A DNA stretch of 64,000 nt from Agriotes lineatus. Its lineage: Eukaryota > Arthropoda > Insecta > Coleoptera > Elateridae. This document shows, in pieces, positions 20,426 to 30,924 of this stretch. The notes below the pieces were generated by a model, which saw only the letters and a program-made list of their open reading frames with translations, ran no database searches and had not been told where the DNA came from. The stretch is from positions 83,452 to 147,451 of the forward strand of contig CALNHX010003537.1 of the NCBI GenBank assembly GCA_940337035.1, written 5' to 3'. Positions within the stretch are counted from its first letter, which is position 1. Every line of letters starts with the position of its first letter. Both the position numbers and the translations under genes were made by a program.

Positions 20426-21689
20426 TAGTGAACAGCTTTTTCATTAATGAAAACTAGAATGTAGTCTCCAATGTTGAAATCCTTACCACCAATCAGGGCT
20501 GTAACGAGGCAAAATTTTATTGTAGGCAAGCCAATATTTTCGCGCCCCTTAATACCCTAACGATAGCGGTAGCAAAAAATACTAATTTTACTATAGTATG
20601 ACTACTAAATAGTTCCAATAAAAGTCACTATGTCAGAGTTTATTGAGGCACTATACAACACTACTAAATTTAAATTATGTGTTGAACATGGGACAAATCT
20701 TGCTGTAAGGTTTTATTTGAATATTCTACTCTGAACATTCTGATATTGCCTAGCCAGGTTAATGCTATTATTCTAGGTCTGAACTCTAGTATTTTGGATA
20801 TCAGAACCCAAAAGTATTACTCTTTTTCAAGAATATTAGTCAAAGCATAATCAGTTATTCTTTTCTTCTAAAAAATCAAAAATCGCTCCTCAATCGTGCA
20901 CTAGTCCTTATTTTGCCCTTCATATCTAATGCTACATGAGTTTTTCTGTGTGTGATACATTAGAAATTTGTTAGCTTTATTTACTAACGTTAGCCCTAGC
21001 GATCTAACTGAACTTGGTTGTCTCTAAAAGCTATTAAAATGCTAAGTGAATTTAAAAGGATGTGGGTGGTTTGGTCTGCCACCTTTAACGTTTTAAGTTT
21101 AGATGCAGTCATCCGTTTGGCCTGGATTCTCGCAGACTTCTTCCTCGCGGTTTCTGGTTTTATTAGCCCCATGAAAGTGTATGTTGCTTAATTAGCAGCT
21201 CAATGTTTACCTATCAAATTAAGTGTTAATTTTGATATTTTGGAGGTTAATGCCGTTAGTGACTTTTTGTGCAGCAGATTGCAATAGGCTGTTTCTTGTC
21301 TCTCAATAGTGACACTAATTGAAGTACATCCCTGCTAATGTATTGTTTGGCAAAACTAGTATAATTTGCATGTGACTTCTCGTATTGTCTTATCTGATCA
21401 GACGTGTTGTGTTGGGTTTTGGTGTATTGTCCGTTCTACTTCGCAAGGCTATACGTTTTGCTGCCATGAGCTCCGGTACACTCATTTAGCAAATTTTGTT
21501 GGTGATCAGGAGTTCTAGTGTTGTTTCAGCCCACTGTGATGGTAAAATCGCTTACGGCCTCCCCAATTTCGACTTATTGGTTGTATTATGTTTGTTTTCT
21601 TTTCGAACTGAATAACTTCCGGCTGAATCCTGTAAAAAAATTATAAAAATTGTCGAGACCTCACGTTTGGGCCTTTATGAAGATATTCG
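20426..21689. other. Non-coding DNA, nothing recognised
   Basis: AT-rich sequence without supportable ORFs, inverted repeats of note or RNA genes. Confidence 0.4.
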
Positions 21690-22112
21690 GTGATAGCTGT
21701 CTTCGTAATTTTTTCCCAAATTCTTATCGTGGAAGAGCGAGTACTAAAGTATATCTGTGAAAAATGTGTGGGGAAAATGAAGGATATGAAAAATGAAGAG
21801 ATGCTTTTTAAGAAGGTGGATAATGTGATGCAGAAATATGAGACCAAATTTTACCGAGGTCATGGGAAAATGTTGGGGATGAAGTTGGATGAAATTAAGA
21901 GAAATTTAGTAATAATTAATAGCTTAAATGATGTCGTTAAACAGCTATTAAATGACGTTAACATAATAAAAAGTAGAAATGAACAAAATGGCGGAGAAAT
22001 AAAATATGCAACTACCTACGCAGAACAACTTAAAAAGAAACAGTCGAAAGGGCAAGATGGGAATAATACTAAAGAAATTATAAGGAAGAAAATCAGCTTG
22101 GCAGACTTATAA
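21690..22112 (+). pseudogene. LINE-C ORF1, helical N-terminal region
   Basis: A lysine- and glutamate-rich 140-residue frame, with a CEKCVGKM pair near residue 24 and a long predicted helix (NLVIINSLNDVVKQLLNDVN). It ends YAEQLKKKQSKG before a stop at 22112. Its place just ahead of the knuckle region and endonuclease suggests ORF1. Function rests on position only. The first residues are probably upstream non-element sequence, as there is no obvious start. Confidence 0.5.
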
Positions 22113-22247
22113 ATTGGTATAGCAAGTGTTAATACATTTAAGAACGCTATAAGTTATAAGTTATGAAAAATTAAAAGAGGAAATTGATCGCAAACTTGGT
22201 GATAGGTAATAGGTAAAAGAAATCCATGTGTAAAGATTGTTGGAATA

Positions 22248-22520
22248 GTGGATAATAATAACAACAAGGAGTTAAAAGAATGTATCCGAAAACAAAACGT
22301 TGAACTTATTGGGCAGAGTGAAATATTAATTAAAGTATTTAAGAAAATGAAAGCAAGATATATGGCTATGATAGAAGTCGATCCAGAAGTTTTTCGTAAA
22401 ATAGTTAAAGAAAGTATGTTTAAAAAATTAATTACAAATGCCTAAAGATAAATGGGTAAATAAGGAATGTTACATCAAATGTGGAGAAGAAGGACATCAA
22501 AGTAGAACATGGTAATATAC
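22248..22520 (+). pseudogene. LINE-C ORF1, C-terminal region with zinc-knuckle remnant
   Basis: The frame KELKECIRKQNVELIG leads to a stop after ITNA. The next readable segment gives CYIKCGEEGHQSRTW (about 22470), one Cys-x-x-x-Cys-x4-His knuckle lacking its last Cys, and then CGSCKGANL, a partial second knuckle. Knuckles of this kind close the ORF1 of many insect LINEs. Several stops lie between the pieces. Confidence 0.6.
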
Positions 22521-22670
22521 AGCAGTAGCCTGTGGTAGTTGTAAAGGGGCAAATTTGCAGTTAGACGTAAAATTATATGTGAAACATAGCATTTTTGCCT
22601 GGAATTGCCTATCGTATCAAAGACAGATAAACATAGGAGGTAATAAAATCAACTATAAAGCATAGCACCT

Positions 22671-22873
22671 AAAGACATCATCAAACAAGAAGGTTAAAAT
22701 ATTTGGGTTTAATGCGCAGAGTGTAATAGCACATTTGAATGAAATAAAAATGTTTGTTGAAGAGCGAAAACCTATAGTTGTAATTTTAAGTGAAACATGT
22801 GTAACCAGCGACATTGGAGATTTTGAAATTAAAATTGAAGGATATAATATATTGTAGTGATAGCTCCAAGTTA
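22671..22873 (+). pseudogene. LINE-C endonuclease, N-terminal piece
   Basis: The segment KVKIFGFNAQSVIAHLNEIK then VVILSETCVTSDIGDFEIKI is the start of an AP-like LINE endonuclease (Asn-Ala-Gln-Ser; catalytic Glu in LSET). It reaches GYNIL and is then lost; the sequence expected next (SRFTGGV) is at about 23790. Confidence 0.72.
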
Positions 22874-23793
22874 GGCTAGTCATTAATTATGCAACGGCTC
22901 AATGCTTGAGATGCATATCTTATTTAGTATTAGCCCTACTATTTCTTTTCAAATCGATTATTTTCAATTTTACTTTTTAACTAAGTATTACAAATTTTAT
23001 TATAATTTTTGATTACTGAATGACATTAACTGTCAGCTTGACTTCTAAACTTAATCAAACCAAGAATTGAGAAATATTCTTTCTAATAACGTATCCTTTA
23101 ATCAATTCACTCAAGTAAGTACTGTATTCTGTTTATTTCACTCTTTCTTTTATTGTCTGTTATTCAAAATGCTTTTATATGAATAATTAAAACAAACCTG
23201 AACACTCCTCAAGCTTTCACTGCAAGTATCCAAAACTACAGCTCCCAATGTCCACAGCACCCGATGTTCACAGCCCTTCAAACAATATCCAACCTGTCAA
23301 AAAGCCTGGCTGTCCGCAGAAACTGGTCCTGTTCTCTTTATCAATGTTGCTGTCACCCCAACAGATTCCTGGTAAGTTTCAGTATTATAGATCATCCCAA
23401 GCTAATCTTCTTTATTCCTCAGCTCGTACTCTGTATCCAGCAATACCTACAGAACTGTCCAAATCATGCAGTTACTTCAACAACTTCCTTCTAAATGATT
23501 GACCTGTCTTCCATGTAATCACCAACCTCAGCAACGAACACTAATTATATCTTGCATGTATCAATAAATCCAAATCTATTTAAATATTGCTATTTGCTAT
23601 TTTGCTATTTAAAATTTTCAAATTACATTACTAATTGTTTCAATTTTCATCATTCATTTTGAAATTAACACCCAATCTTATTTAAACCCCTCAAAATTTT
23701 ATTGTATTGATCATCCAAATTTATCATTTTTATATTTTTATTTTAAAACTACCCTAAGTGTATCATAACAATATTAAGAGCAAATTATGAGTC
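22874..23793. other. About 920-bp insertion splitting the LINE-C endonuclease
   Basis: AGCTCCA precedes and GAGTCCA ends this stretch, so TCCA may be a 4-bp duplication, but such a short match could be chance. The interior is AT-rich. A frame at 23248-23502 reads KPGCPQKLVLFS..RSSQANLLYSSARTLYPAIP, faintly like a LINE ORF2 C-terminus; I do not trust it. No inverted ends were seen. Confidence 0.4.
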
Positions 23794-24270
23794 CAGGTTT
23801 ACAGGAGGTGTTATAGCTTACTTACGAGGTGATGTAAAGTACAGCATTATAAAAGTTGATAAAGCACTATAAGTCCTATTGGGTTTTGACTTTCAAGATT
23901 GTGTACAGACATGGTTCATGTATATTGGTAAGAGTTTATAGGTCTCCAAGCAGTGCTAAAGCATTATTCTTGGAGTTTTTTGAAGGGTTGTGTGATTGTA
24001 TAATAGGAGGGGGGATAAATAGAGCAGTATCAACTGGAGATTTTAATATTAATAATAATAACAATTACAGTTGTAGATTGAAAAAGTGTGTGAGAGAATG
24101 TGGGCTGGTGCAACTAATTAATGACCCTACAAATATTTTAGAGAATAGTAGAACTACGATAAACGTAGGTACTAATAACAAATGTTGATAATATGGATGT
24201 ACAAGTGTTAGAAGAACCTGAGTACACACATCATAGAAAATGGCTGCGGAACTAAAGGAAGAAGAAAAGT
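23794..24270 (+). pseudogene. LINE-C endonuclease, C-terminal piece
   Basis: Begins FTGGVIAYLRGDVKYS, continues VYRSPSSAKALFLEFFE and STGDFNINNNNNYS (the GDFN block with a catalytic Asp), and ends EYTHHRKW, corresponding to the SDH-type end of the domain. Stops and one frameshift occur near 23870 and 23930. It follows directly on the 22671-22873 piece once the insertion is removed. Confidence 0.72.
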
Positions 24271-24296
24271 TTCATTACAAAAAAGTTTGAAGCCTA

Positions 24297-24914
24297 GTGT
24301 TAAGTAAAGAGGAGGCCTTTAAACTAACAGAAAATATACGGTGGAAATACGATGAATTAGATATAGAAAACAAAGTTAATGATTTCTATAACCAGATCGA
24401 TAATGCAATTAATGCAATAATACCAGAGAAAACAATAGTAACCACAAGAAACAAGAAATCATGGTTTAATAATACAGTAAAAGATGCTATAAAAAGACGA
24501 GATATTTAACATAAACGGTTTGTGGTTACAAATAATGTAACCTACAGGAATTCAAGAGATTAAGAAATGAAACAAAAGATGTGGAAAACACTTAAGAAGT
24601 TAGTGTCTGGTAAGGAAGCTACAGAATACTCTAATAACGTTTTTAATAATAATGAAATAGACAATATGGAAGTAATAGTTAACAACTTTAATAATTACTT
24701 CATAGATAACATAACTCATATTATAATATCAATTTGGCACTGCCCTGCCAATTTTAGAATAAGAAGCACATCTAGTTCCTTAAATAACTTTAAAGTAATT
24801 GATGAAAATAAAGTAAAAGAAGTAATTTTTAAACAATCTAAGAAGAGTAGTCCAAATGGAATGTCTATTAAATTCATAAGAGTATTTCGGCATTTTAAAA
24901 TGATCTGTATTTAA
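24297..24914 (+). pseudogene. LINE-C linker and start of reverse transcriptase
   Basis: The frames contain NKKSWFNNTVKDAIKRRD, the linker feature Trp-(F/I/L)-(T/N) followed by a basic run, then MWKTLKKLVSG. At the 3' end they contain NKVKEVIFKQSKKSSPNGMS, matching the first RT block (normally ksspGpDGi). Asp of that block is replaced. The frames are broken by stops at about 24509 and 24914. Confidence 0.6.
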
Positions 24915-24939
24915 CGTAATTAACTCGTCATTAGAAACT

Positions 24940-25700
24940 AGCACAATTCCGAAATGACTAAAGAGGTCAACTATTAATCCAATTCGTAAAGTACCTAATT
25001 TCAATAAGTGTGAGGACTTCCGACCTGTAAACATGCTTCGAGGGTTGGAAAAACTCTTAGAGATTGTAGTTTATCATCAACTGATACAATATGTTGAGGA
25101 GAACAACATCTTAATAGTAATGCAATCTGGATTCAGGAGAAACTACAGCTGCGAAACAGCAGTGCAAAATGTAATTAGTACTGGAAAGAAAGTAAAGATA
25201 AGGGATTGTCAGTAGTGGTGTTATTTATAGATTTAAGAAGAGCTTTTGAAACTTGATAGAACCAAGCTTTGGGAGAAATTAAGTATGTATGGCATGGGAA
25301 TAGGTACCTAAAGAATTACTTAACCGAAAGGACTCAGTATCTAAAATATAGGAATAGGAAACAAGATCAGAAGAACGAGCTATAAATGTTGGTATACTAC
25401 AAAGAAGCGTATTGGGACCGCTATTATTTGCTTTATACATTAACGACCTAAGTGCAGTTCCCAATAAGAGTAAATGCTATCTTTTCGCTGATGATGCAGT
25501 TATATTCATTGAAGGGGATAATATTTCTGAAATCGTGAACACTATGGACAGTGAATTAAAAGTACTAAGCGACTGGTTTGCTGTGAACAAATTGAAAGTT
25601 AACATTAGTAAGACTAAAGCTATGTGTATAACCAAAGCACATATAACATGAAGAAGTTCAGCCCCGAGATTACCTGCATATACCGCAAAATTACTCATCC
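24940..25700 (+). pseudogene. LINE-C reverse transcriptase remnant
   Basis: Readable pieces are INPIRKVPNFNKCEDFRPVN, LEKLLEIVVYHQLIQYVEEN with QSGFRRNYSCETAV, then MGPLLFALYINDL (motif B end; about 25412) and YLFADDAVIF (motif C, about 25480) with LSDWFAVNKLKVNISKTKAM. Motif A is lost in a stop-filled stretch near 25215-25260. The catalytic FADD remains by chance. The C-terminal region is absent. Confidence 0.78.
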
Positions 25701-25739
25701 ACCAGGATTGCAGTTTTAGGCCCTCTGTGAATTAGGTAA

Positions 25740-26326
25740 CCAGTTAAATCCTCTCAGGGTATTCCAGAAACAAACCATTCTAAAGATTTCTTTGACTAAA
25801 TCGATTAGCGGTGTTGCCACATATTTAAAACGGTGTGACATAATTTCGTTTTCCTCCGTTAACTTTGTAGCTCAAACTTGCTACTTTTAGTGAAATGACA
25901 GAAATTCGTTTCGAAGCAAATTTTATTAATTTCTATTCTTCTCATCTGGGAAATGTGTTATTTCCAATTAAGGCTAGTGTACCCAGTTACATTTTACAAG
26001 ATTCTAATTCGTGGCATTTAATTTAGATATTTCCAGAAAAAAGTTTTCTTACGGTTATCAGGCGTGACGTCAGTTAGATAGGAATTACAATAATTCAGAA
26101 ATATGTTAATGATAGGTAGTTAACTAATTAACTAATATGTATTTTGTACTGTATTTGCAAATACTGTTCGAATTTTGTACCGACCGTTGCTATACCAACA
26201 TTTTCAAAAAGAATAGTACACCAATTAGTCACAGATTCGTTAGGTTATAATAAATCGATTAAACCTAATATACCTTAGTACAAAGTCTCTCTAGTAAGAA
26301 GTTATAGGGCCGTCAAGTTAATTTTT
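25740..26326. other. Non-coding DNA, nothing recognised
   Basis: AT-rich, no ORF or repeat that I can support. Confidence 0.4.
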
Positions 26327-26734
26327 TAATTTTTATGATAATTTTTACAAATGTAAAAATATCGATTTCAATATAGGTACATTTGCTTACTGTTATGTAC
26401 TGCATTAATACAAATATTTTCATAAACTAGACTTGACTGTAAGAAGAACTTTTCCTACCTTTGAAAACTTCTTTTAGCTCTAACTTTGTTATCTGTTAAT
26501 TTTTTTAAAATTTTAGGTTACTATTGGAAAGAGAATTAAAAAGCGTAAAAATAAAGTTCTATCAAAGGTTATGGTTGTCATTAGATAGATAGATAGATAG
26601 GTCTTTATTCAAATACATAGTATTTAAGTCAACAATCTTTGCTAATTATGTGTAGGTACATATATTCTCATGCTAACTACAGAGTATATTGCTAACTATA
26701 TCTATTTAAGAGATATCTATTGTAAAAAATTCAT

Positions 26735-27112
26735 TTATTGAATAAATAGGGTTTTCCTGGAGGTACTTTGTGAGCTTTTGGTTGATAAATTTTTCCATGA
26801 CTGAGGTAGCTTGTTATACAGTTGAAGTCCAAGATGTAGTTGTTGTCCGGTGTTCAATCTCGTCCATGGAATAGTGAGATTATCGCCTGCTCGGATGTTA
26901 TGTTGGTGAGCCATGGCTCTGGTTGATAGATTTTGGGTATTTTCTTTCACTTGGGTTATCTTCTTTATTATTAGTATTGATGGTAGTGTCAATATTCCAA
27001 GATCTTTAAAAGTTGGCCTTGCATGTTGTTGGTTGGATAGTCCTTGTATTGCTCTGACTGCTTTTTTTTTTGAAGGATTAAAATATCGTGTGCATGTGGC
27101 GAGCTTCCCCAT
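26735..27112 (-). pseudogene. LINE-D ORF2 C-terminal region
   Basis: The frame TRYFNPSKKKAVRAIQGLSN continues the RT protein after a one-base shift in a poly-A run near 27062. RFLKDLGIL-type and LGLQLYNKLPQSWKNL blocks match the usual C-terminus. It ends at 26735, about 130 bp before the tail. A homopolymer indel could also be a sequencing error. Confidence 0.8.
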
Positions 27113-28683
27113 ACTTCAATTGCATATATCATAACCGAGTGGAATAGCACATAGTAGGTGTGGACTGCCGCTTGTGTGCTTATGATTCGGCGAATTCGTC
27201 TAATGGCAAATATTGCTTTGCTGAGTTTTGTGGATATCTCCTGTATATGTACTTTCCATGTAAGTCGCGTATCTAAATAGACGCCTAGGAATTTAGCTTC
27301 ACCTAGTTCAATAAATCTTCGAGATGATGAGAAAGTCATGGTAATAGTTTTATCTTGATTCAGGGATAGCTTGTTGGCAGCAAACCAATTCGATGCTTTA
27401 TCGGAAGCGGTTTTTAGTTTTGCCGTTAATTCTTTGTTTTTTGATCGTACAGCAAGTGTAGTGTCATCTGCAAATATAACACTGTAACAATCGATATTTT
27501 GGGGTAGATCATTTATATATATAATGAAGCAGATTGGTCCTAGGATTGACCCTTGTGGGATGCCATTTTTGATTAGTGTTTGTTCACTAATTGAGCTTCG
27601 AGTGTGAACTTGTTGTTTTCTGTTTTCCAGATATGACGTCATCAGTTTTAAGGCAGTGCCTCTAACACCATAATGATCCAATTTATTGAGAAATATATCG
27701 TGAGACATACAGTCGAAGGCTTTAGTTAAATCACAGTATTGGACTAGACATTCTTCATGTTCTTCAAAGGCATTGATTACATAGGTAATAAGAGACATTA
27801 TTGCTTCTGTAGTGTTTTTCTTGGCCCGGAAACCAAATTGGGCTTTTGTAAAGAGATTATTCTTGTTGAAATAATCTGTTAATTGTTCGGCAATTGCATA
27901 TTCAACAACTTTAGATATAGCTGGCAGAATAGATATCGGTCTGTAATTATTTGTGTTGGCACAGTCTCCTTTCTTTAATACTGGGATAACTTTGGCTACT
28001 TTGAGTTTTTCTGGAAAAGTTCCTTCACTGATTACTGCATTTATGATATTAGTCAATGGGTGTGCTATTGACACAGCCACATCTTTAAGTATTTGTGTGT
28101 CTATGTCGTAAATATCTTTTGTACGCTTACTTTTCATTTGACCTAGATATCTATATACATCACTTTCATTTACAGGAGCAAGGAACATGGAGTGACTATA
28201 TTGCACTTTATTTTTCTGTACTAGTTTCTCTGCTGTGTCACTGGGTGGTGGTATTGTTTGTTGAAGATTTGTAGCTACATTGGTAAAAAATAAGTTGAAT
28301 TCATCTGCTGACGGTGGGTTTATTGGGTTACTAGGTTTGCTTCTTCCTAGTTCTTCATTGATCGTCTTCCAGATAGTTTTTTGTTTATTACTAGAGTTTG
28401 TGATTGATTTTAAAGTTTGAGTGCGCTTTTTGTTTTCCACCACATTTAGATATAACTTTTTGTAGTTTAGGTAAGTGGTTTTTATTTCTTCATCATTTGT
28501 GTTTGAATAGATGTCATAAATCCATGCTAAAGTTTCTTTCATTTGTTTGATGTCATCTGTTAGAAGTTTACTTTTTGTTTTATTTTGTTTAATTTTCAGT
28601 TTATTTTTTGGGATACATATATTATAGTGAAACATGAAAGTGTCTAAGAAGTTATTTAATTTTTTATTTGGGTCATCTTCCAT
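26989..28683 (-). CDS. LINE-D ORF2, linker and reverse transcriptase
   Basis: This 564-residue frame begins in the endonuclease-RT linker. It holds KSKRTKDIYDIDTQIL (in place of the GPDGI block), KVIPVLKKGDCANTNNYRPI, AQFGFRAKKNTTEAI, VQYCDLTKAFDCMSHD (motif A), NGIPQGSILGP (motif B) and VIFADDTTLA (motif C). All three catalytic aspartates are present. ASNWFAANKLSLNQDKT and AKFLGVYLDTRLTW give the thumb-side blocks. The last 40 or so residues after SPHAHDILILQKKK are shifted and wrong. Confidence 0.9.
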   Translation of the reverse strand: MEDDPNKKLNNFLDTFMFHYNICIPKNKLKIKQNKTKSKLLTDDIKQMKETLAWIYDIYSNTNDEEIKTTYLNYKKLYLNVVENKKRTQTLKSITNSSNKQKTIWKTINEELGRSKPSNPINPPSADEFNLFFTNVATNLQQTIPPPSDTAEKLVQKNKVQYSHSMFLAPVNESDVYRYLGQMKSKRTKDIYDIDTQILKDVAVSIAHPLTNIINAVISEGTFPEKLKVAKVIPVLKKGDCANTNNYRPISILPAISKVVEYAIAEQLTDYFNKNNLFTKAQFGFRAKKNTTEAIMSLITYVINAFEEHEECLVQYCDLTKAFDCMSHDIFLNKLDHYGVRGTALKLMTSYLENRKQQVHTRSSISEQTLIKNGIPQGSILGPICFIIYINDLPQNIDCYSVIFADDTTLAVRSKNKELTAKLKTASDKASNWFAANKLSLNQDKTITMTFSSSRRFIELGEAKFLGVYLDTRLTWKVHIQEISTKLSKAIFAIRRIRRIISTQAAVHTYYVLFHSVMIYAIEVWGSSPHAHDILILQKKKQSEQYKDYPTNNMQGQLLKILEY

Positions 28684-28727
28684 ATATATATTTTGCCAAT
28701 CTTCTTCGTTTAGCTTATTAAGTAAAT

Positions 28728-28952
28728 TTACTGTAGCACCAAGAGAGTATTTCCTGGTAAATTGTTTTTTTTGTCTGGTGTGTGTTTTGAATTGAGCTCA
28801 TTAATATCGATAATTTGTGCTCCATGATCTGAGATGCCAGGTTGGTAGGTGTAAGTTTTGTACTTAGAAATGTTTGTATATATATTATCGATGCATGTTT
28901 TAGTGCCGTTGTAGTGAATACGTATAAGAGAAGATTGTTTGGTGTAGACCAT
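28728..28952 (-). pseudogene. LINE-D endonuclease, C-terminal piece
   Basis: Reads IHYNGTKTCIDNIYTNI and PGISDHGAQIIDI, the last being the Ser-Asp-His block with the catalytic His. It joins the upstream 28900-29439 frame by a small shift near 28940. Confidence 0.8.
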
Positions 28953-29439
28953 ATTCAGTTAAGCAATTTTTGAGTTTAATGAGCTCTGTCGTGTTTTTCA
29001 AATGGTCAATATTTAGGTCTCCTGTAAATATTATGTTGATCGAGAGTTCATAGTTGTGAAATATATAATCAAGAGCGTCGCTGATGGTGTTGATATGTGT
29101 TTTTATATCTCCATCTATTTTATAGTATGCGATGATGGCTAAATTTCTTTTAGGGATGTATATCGCAGAAAGTTCACAAACTGTTTCTATTGAAAGGCTG
29201 TCCACATCTTGGATGGGTACACACTCTATATCTTGTTGTATATATATACATACACCACCACGAATGTGGTTTTTTCTTGTATAGCAGTTGGCTAGTTTGT
29301 AATTAGGTATATTATACATGTTGCAGTTCAGTTCGTTCATCCAATGTTCAGTTAAGCATACTACATTGAGTTGCAGATCATGACATATGATTTCAAGAGC
29401 TTGGACTTTGTTTGTAAGGCCTTGAATGTTGATGTGCAT
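28900..29439 (-). CDS. LINE-D ORF2 start, endonuclease N-terminal part
   Basis: MHINIQGLTNKVQALEIICH is the opening block, CLTEHWM carries the catalytic Glu, RGGVCIYIQQ and AIIAYYK follow, and IIFTGDLNIDHLK holds the Asp. ATG 29437-29439 is the best start since the conserved block begins at once and ORF1 ends 60 bp upstream. The last 14 residues are in the wrong frame. Confidence 0.82.
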   Translation of the reverse strand: MHINIQGLTNKVQALEIICHDLQLNVVCLTEHWMNELNCNMYNIPNYKLANCYTRKNHIRGGVCIYIQQDIECVPIQDVDSLSIETVCELSAIYIPKRNLAIIAYYKIDGDIKTHINTISDALDYIFHNYELSINIIFTGDLNIDHLKNTTELIKLKNCLTEYGLHQTIFSYTYSLQRH

Positions 29440-29501
29440 CAGTTTGAAATTGTATAATGATTGGGTTTTATTTGGAATGATGTTGGTCTTCTGTTTGTTG
29501 G

Positions 29502-30410
29502 TTATGCTTTCCTTTCTGAAGCTCCCTCTTGGTTTTTCATGTCTAAAAAACGCCTACCTCTTGAGAAGTTGAAGCGTTCGTATGCTACTCCTTTTGGCCA
29601 GAAGTTCTTCTTATATACCTCTTCCATGTAGGTTGGTTCAATGCCAATCGTAAAGCATTTGTTGTCGCGTATATTGGTCCGTGTTTCTAGTGTTTTGATT
29701 GATATGTTGGATTTTTCACAACTTAATTTCTTTGCTATGTATTCTTCAATGGTGTTGTTTGTTACATGTTGTTTTACTCTTGATATAAAGAGCCATATTT
29801 TCCTATTTGCATTTATTTTCTTTTCTCGTCCGGAAAATCCAGTGTTCTTTTCGTCTTCTGTTATTTCAGCCTCGCCAATTGGGGTCTTTTTCCATTTATT
29901 CTTGTTTTTGTATATTACTTCTTTGAATTGATCCTCATTATCTACATTTAATAGCGAAGGTTGGGTTTGATTGTATGGCTTTGTGTCATTGTGGTTTAGT
30001 TCATGTCTTTGGTATTTATTCTCATTGTTGTGTGTTACCATCTTGTGCTGCTGCATGTTATCATGTACATTCAACATTACAGTTTCATTTTGCAATCTCG
30101 AGTTACTTTGAGTTGGTTCGTAACTTTGATGAATAGTAGAGTACTGCTTTGTGTTGGTGTACTTTGGAATGGCTAAAGTTGGTGTTTTGACTATTGATTG
30201 TGAGAGGGCAGCCTTATAGTTTGCTTGAGTTTTACTAGCTGGGGTTTGGAACTTTGCTTGAGATGTTTGTAATTTATCAAGTAATAATAGGTTATTTTCT
30301 CGTAGTACACTATTTTTGTCTTCCATTTCAGTTATTAACCTCTTTAGGAGCTCATTTTCTAATTGTAATTTACTTACTAGTGAATCGTTCGATGTTTGTT
30401 CCACATTCAA
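29502..30410 (-). CDS. LINE-D ORF1 protein
   Basis: A 302-residue protein with an N-terminal coiled coil (LENELLKRLITEMEDKNSVL), a long Gln/Asn/His-rich middle of low complexity, and a C-terminal region RKIWLFISRVKQHVTNNTIEEY that resembles the RNA-binding part of insect LINE ORF1 proteins. No zinc knuckle or PHD finger is present, unlike LINE-A, B and C. Intact from ATG 30408-30410 to stop. Confidence 0.75.
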   Translation of the reverse strand: MNVEQTSNDSLVSKLQLENELLKRLITEMEDKNSVLRENNLLLLDKLQTSQAKFQTPASKTQANYKAALSQSIVKTPTLAIPKYTNTKQYSTIHQSYEPTQSNSRLQNETVMLNVHDNMQQHKMVTHNNENKYQRHELNHNDTKPYNQTQPSLLNVDNEDQFKEVIYKNKNKWKKTPIGEAEITEDEKNTGFSGREKKINANRKIWLFISRVKQHVTNNTIEEYIAKKLSCEKSNISIKTLETRTNIRDNKCFTIGIEPTYMEEVYKKNFWPKGVAYERFNFSRGRRFLDMKNQEGASERKA

Positions 30411-30412
30411 TT

Positions 30413-30637
30413 ATCAAGTAGCCATGATCACAAAAACAAATACAAACTTTGTCTTTTCTGCTTACGAAAATACTGCGACATAAACTCTCCAATGCTGAAA
30501 TGTCCATTATCTCACGGCATTTTCGTATGCATAAAAGATTGTTTTTTACATTACCAACGTCGTTAATTGATTTATTATTGTTGATTACTAAATCACAAAT
30601 CACTGCCCATTGTTTTTGTGATCATAGCTACTTGATA
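30413..30637. repeat. Inverted-repeat pair at the LINE-D 5' side
   Basis: ATCAAGTAGCCATGATCACA at 30413 is matched by its near complement ending 30637. It lies between ORF1 and the right arm of the larger foldback and may be either its inner loop or the LINE-D 5' region. Confidence 0.5.
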
Positions 30638-30924
30638 ACTGCATGTCTCAATGACAACCAAAATAGGCATTTTAAGGTAAACGGTTGCTTTTACGCGTAT
30701 GAACTGAGAGCACTTTATTTTTACGCTTTTTAATTCTCTTTCGGATAATAACCTAAAATTTTTAAAAAATTTACAGATAACAAAGTTAGAGCTAAAAGAA
30801 GTTTTCAAAGGTAGGTAAAGTGCTTCTTACAGTCAAATCTAGTTTATGAAAATATTTGTATTAGTGCAGCACATACCAATATTGAAATCAATATCTTTAC
30901 ATTTGTAAAAATTATCATAAATTT

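Larger units (their letters stand above)
21690..25700 (+). mobile_element. LINE-C: decayed LINE with CCHC-type ORF1
   Basis: Fragments in order on the plus strand are: an ORF1 coiled-coil region, Cys/His knuckles, endonuclease, linker, and reverse transcriptase to just past the FADD box. Many stops and frameshifts break it, and about 920 bp of unrelated DNA (22874-23793) splits the endonuclease. Neither the 5' end nor the tail was found. Superfamily (jockey-like) is inferred from the RT blocks. Confidence 0.75.
26584..30410 (-). mobile_element. LINE-D: fairly young jockey/CR1-like LINE
   Basis: A minus-strand LINE with ORF1 (302 aa), endonuclease, RT and C-terminus, ending in (TATC)n at about 26584-26602. 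Only two frameshifts interrupt ORF2, one of them in a run of A at about 27060, and no in-frame stops were seen in the long RT frame. That makes it one of the better preserved elements in the window. The 5' limit is given as the ORF1 start; the element may extend toward 30650. Confidence 0.85.
26327..30924. mobile_element. Foldback element with LINE-D inside
   Basis: The left arm (26327-26556) and right arm (30709-30924) are inverted copies about 220 bp long, for example AAATATTTTCATAAACTAGA at about 26412 and its complement near 30840, at roughly nine bases in ten. Further inward TGGTTGTCATT (26572) pairs with AATGACAACCA (30652). The original loop now contains LINE-D. The ends of the foldback are not sharply defined. 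Confidence 0.75.

Noticed and set aside
23248..23502. Possible gene or LINE C-terminus inside the LINE-C insertion
   Set aside because: Only faint similarity (a LYPAIPTELSKS segment) that changes with frame. It could be a chance match.
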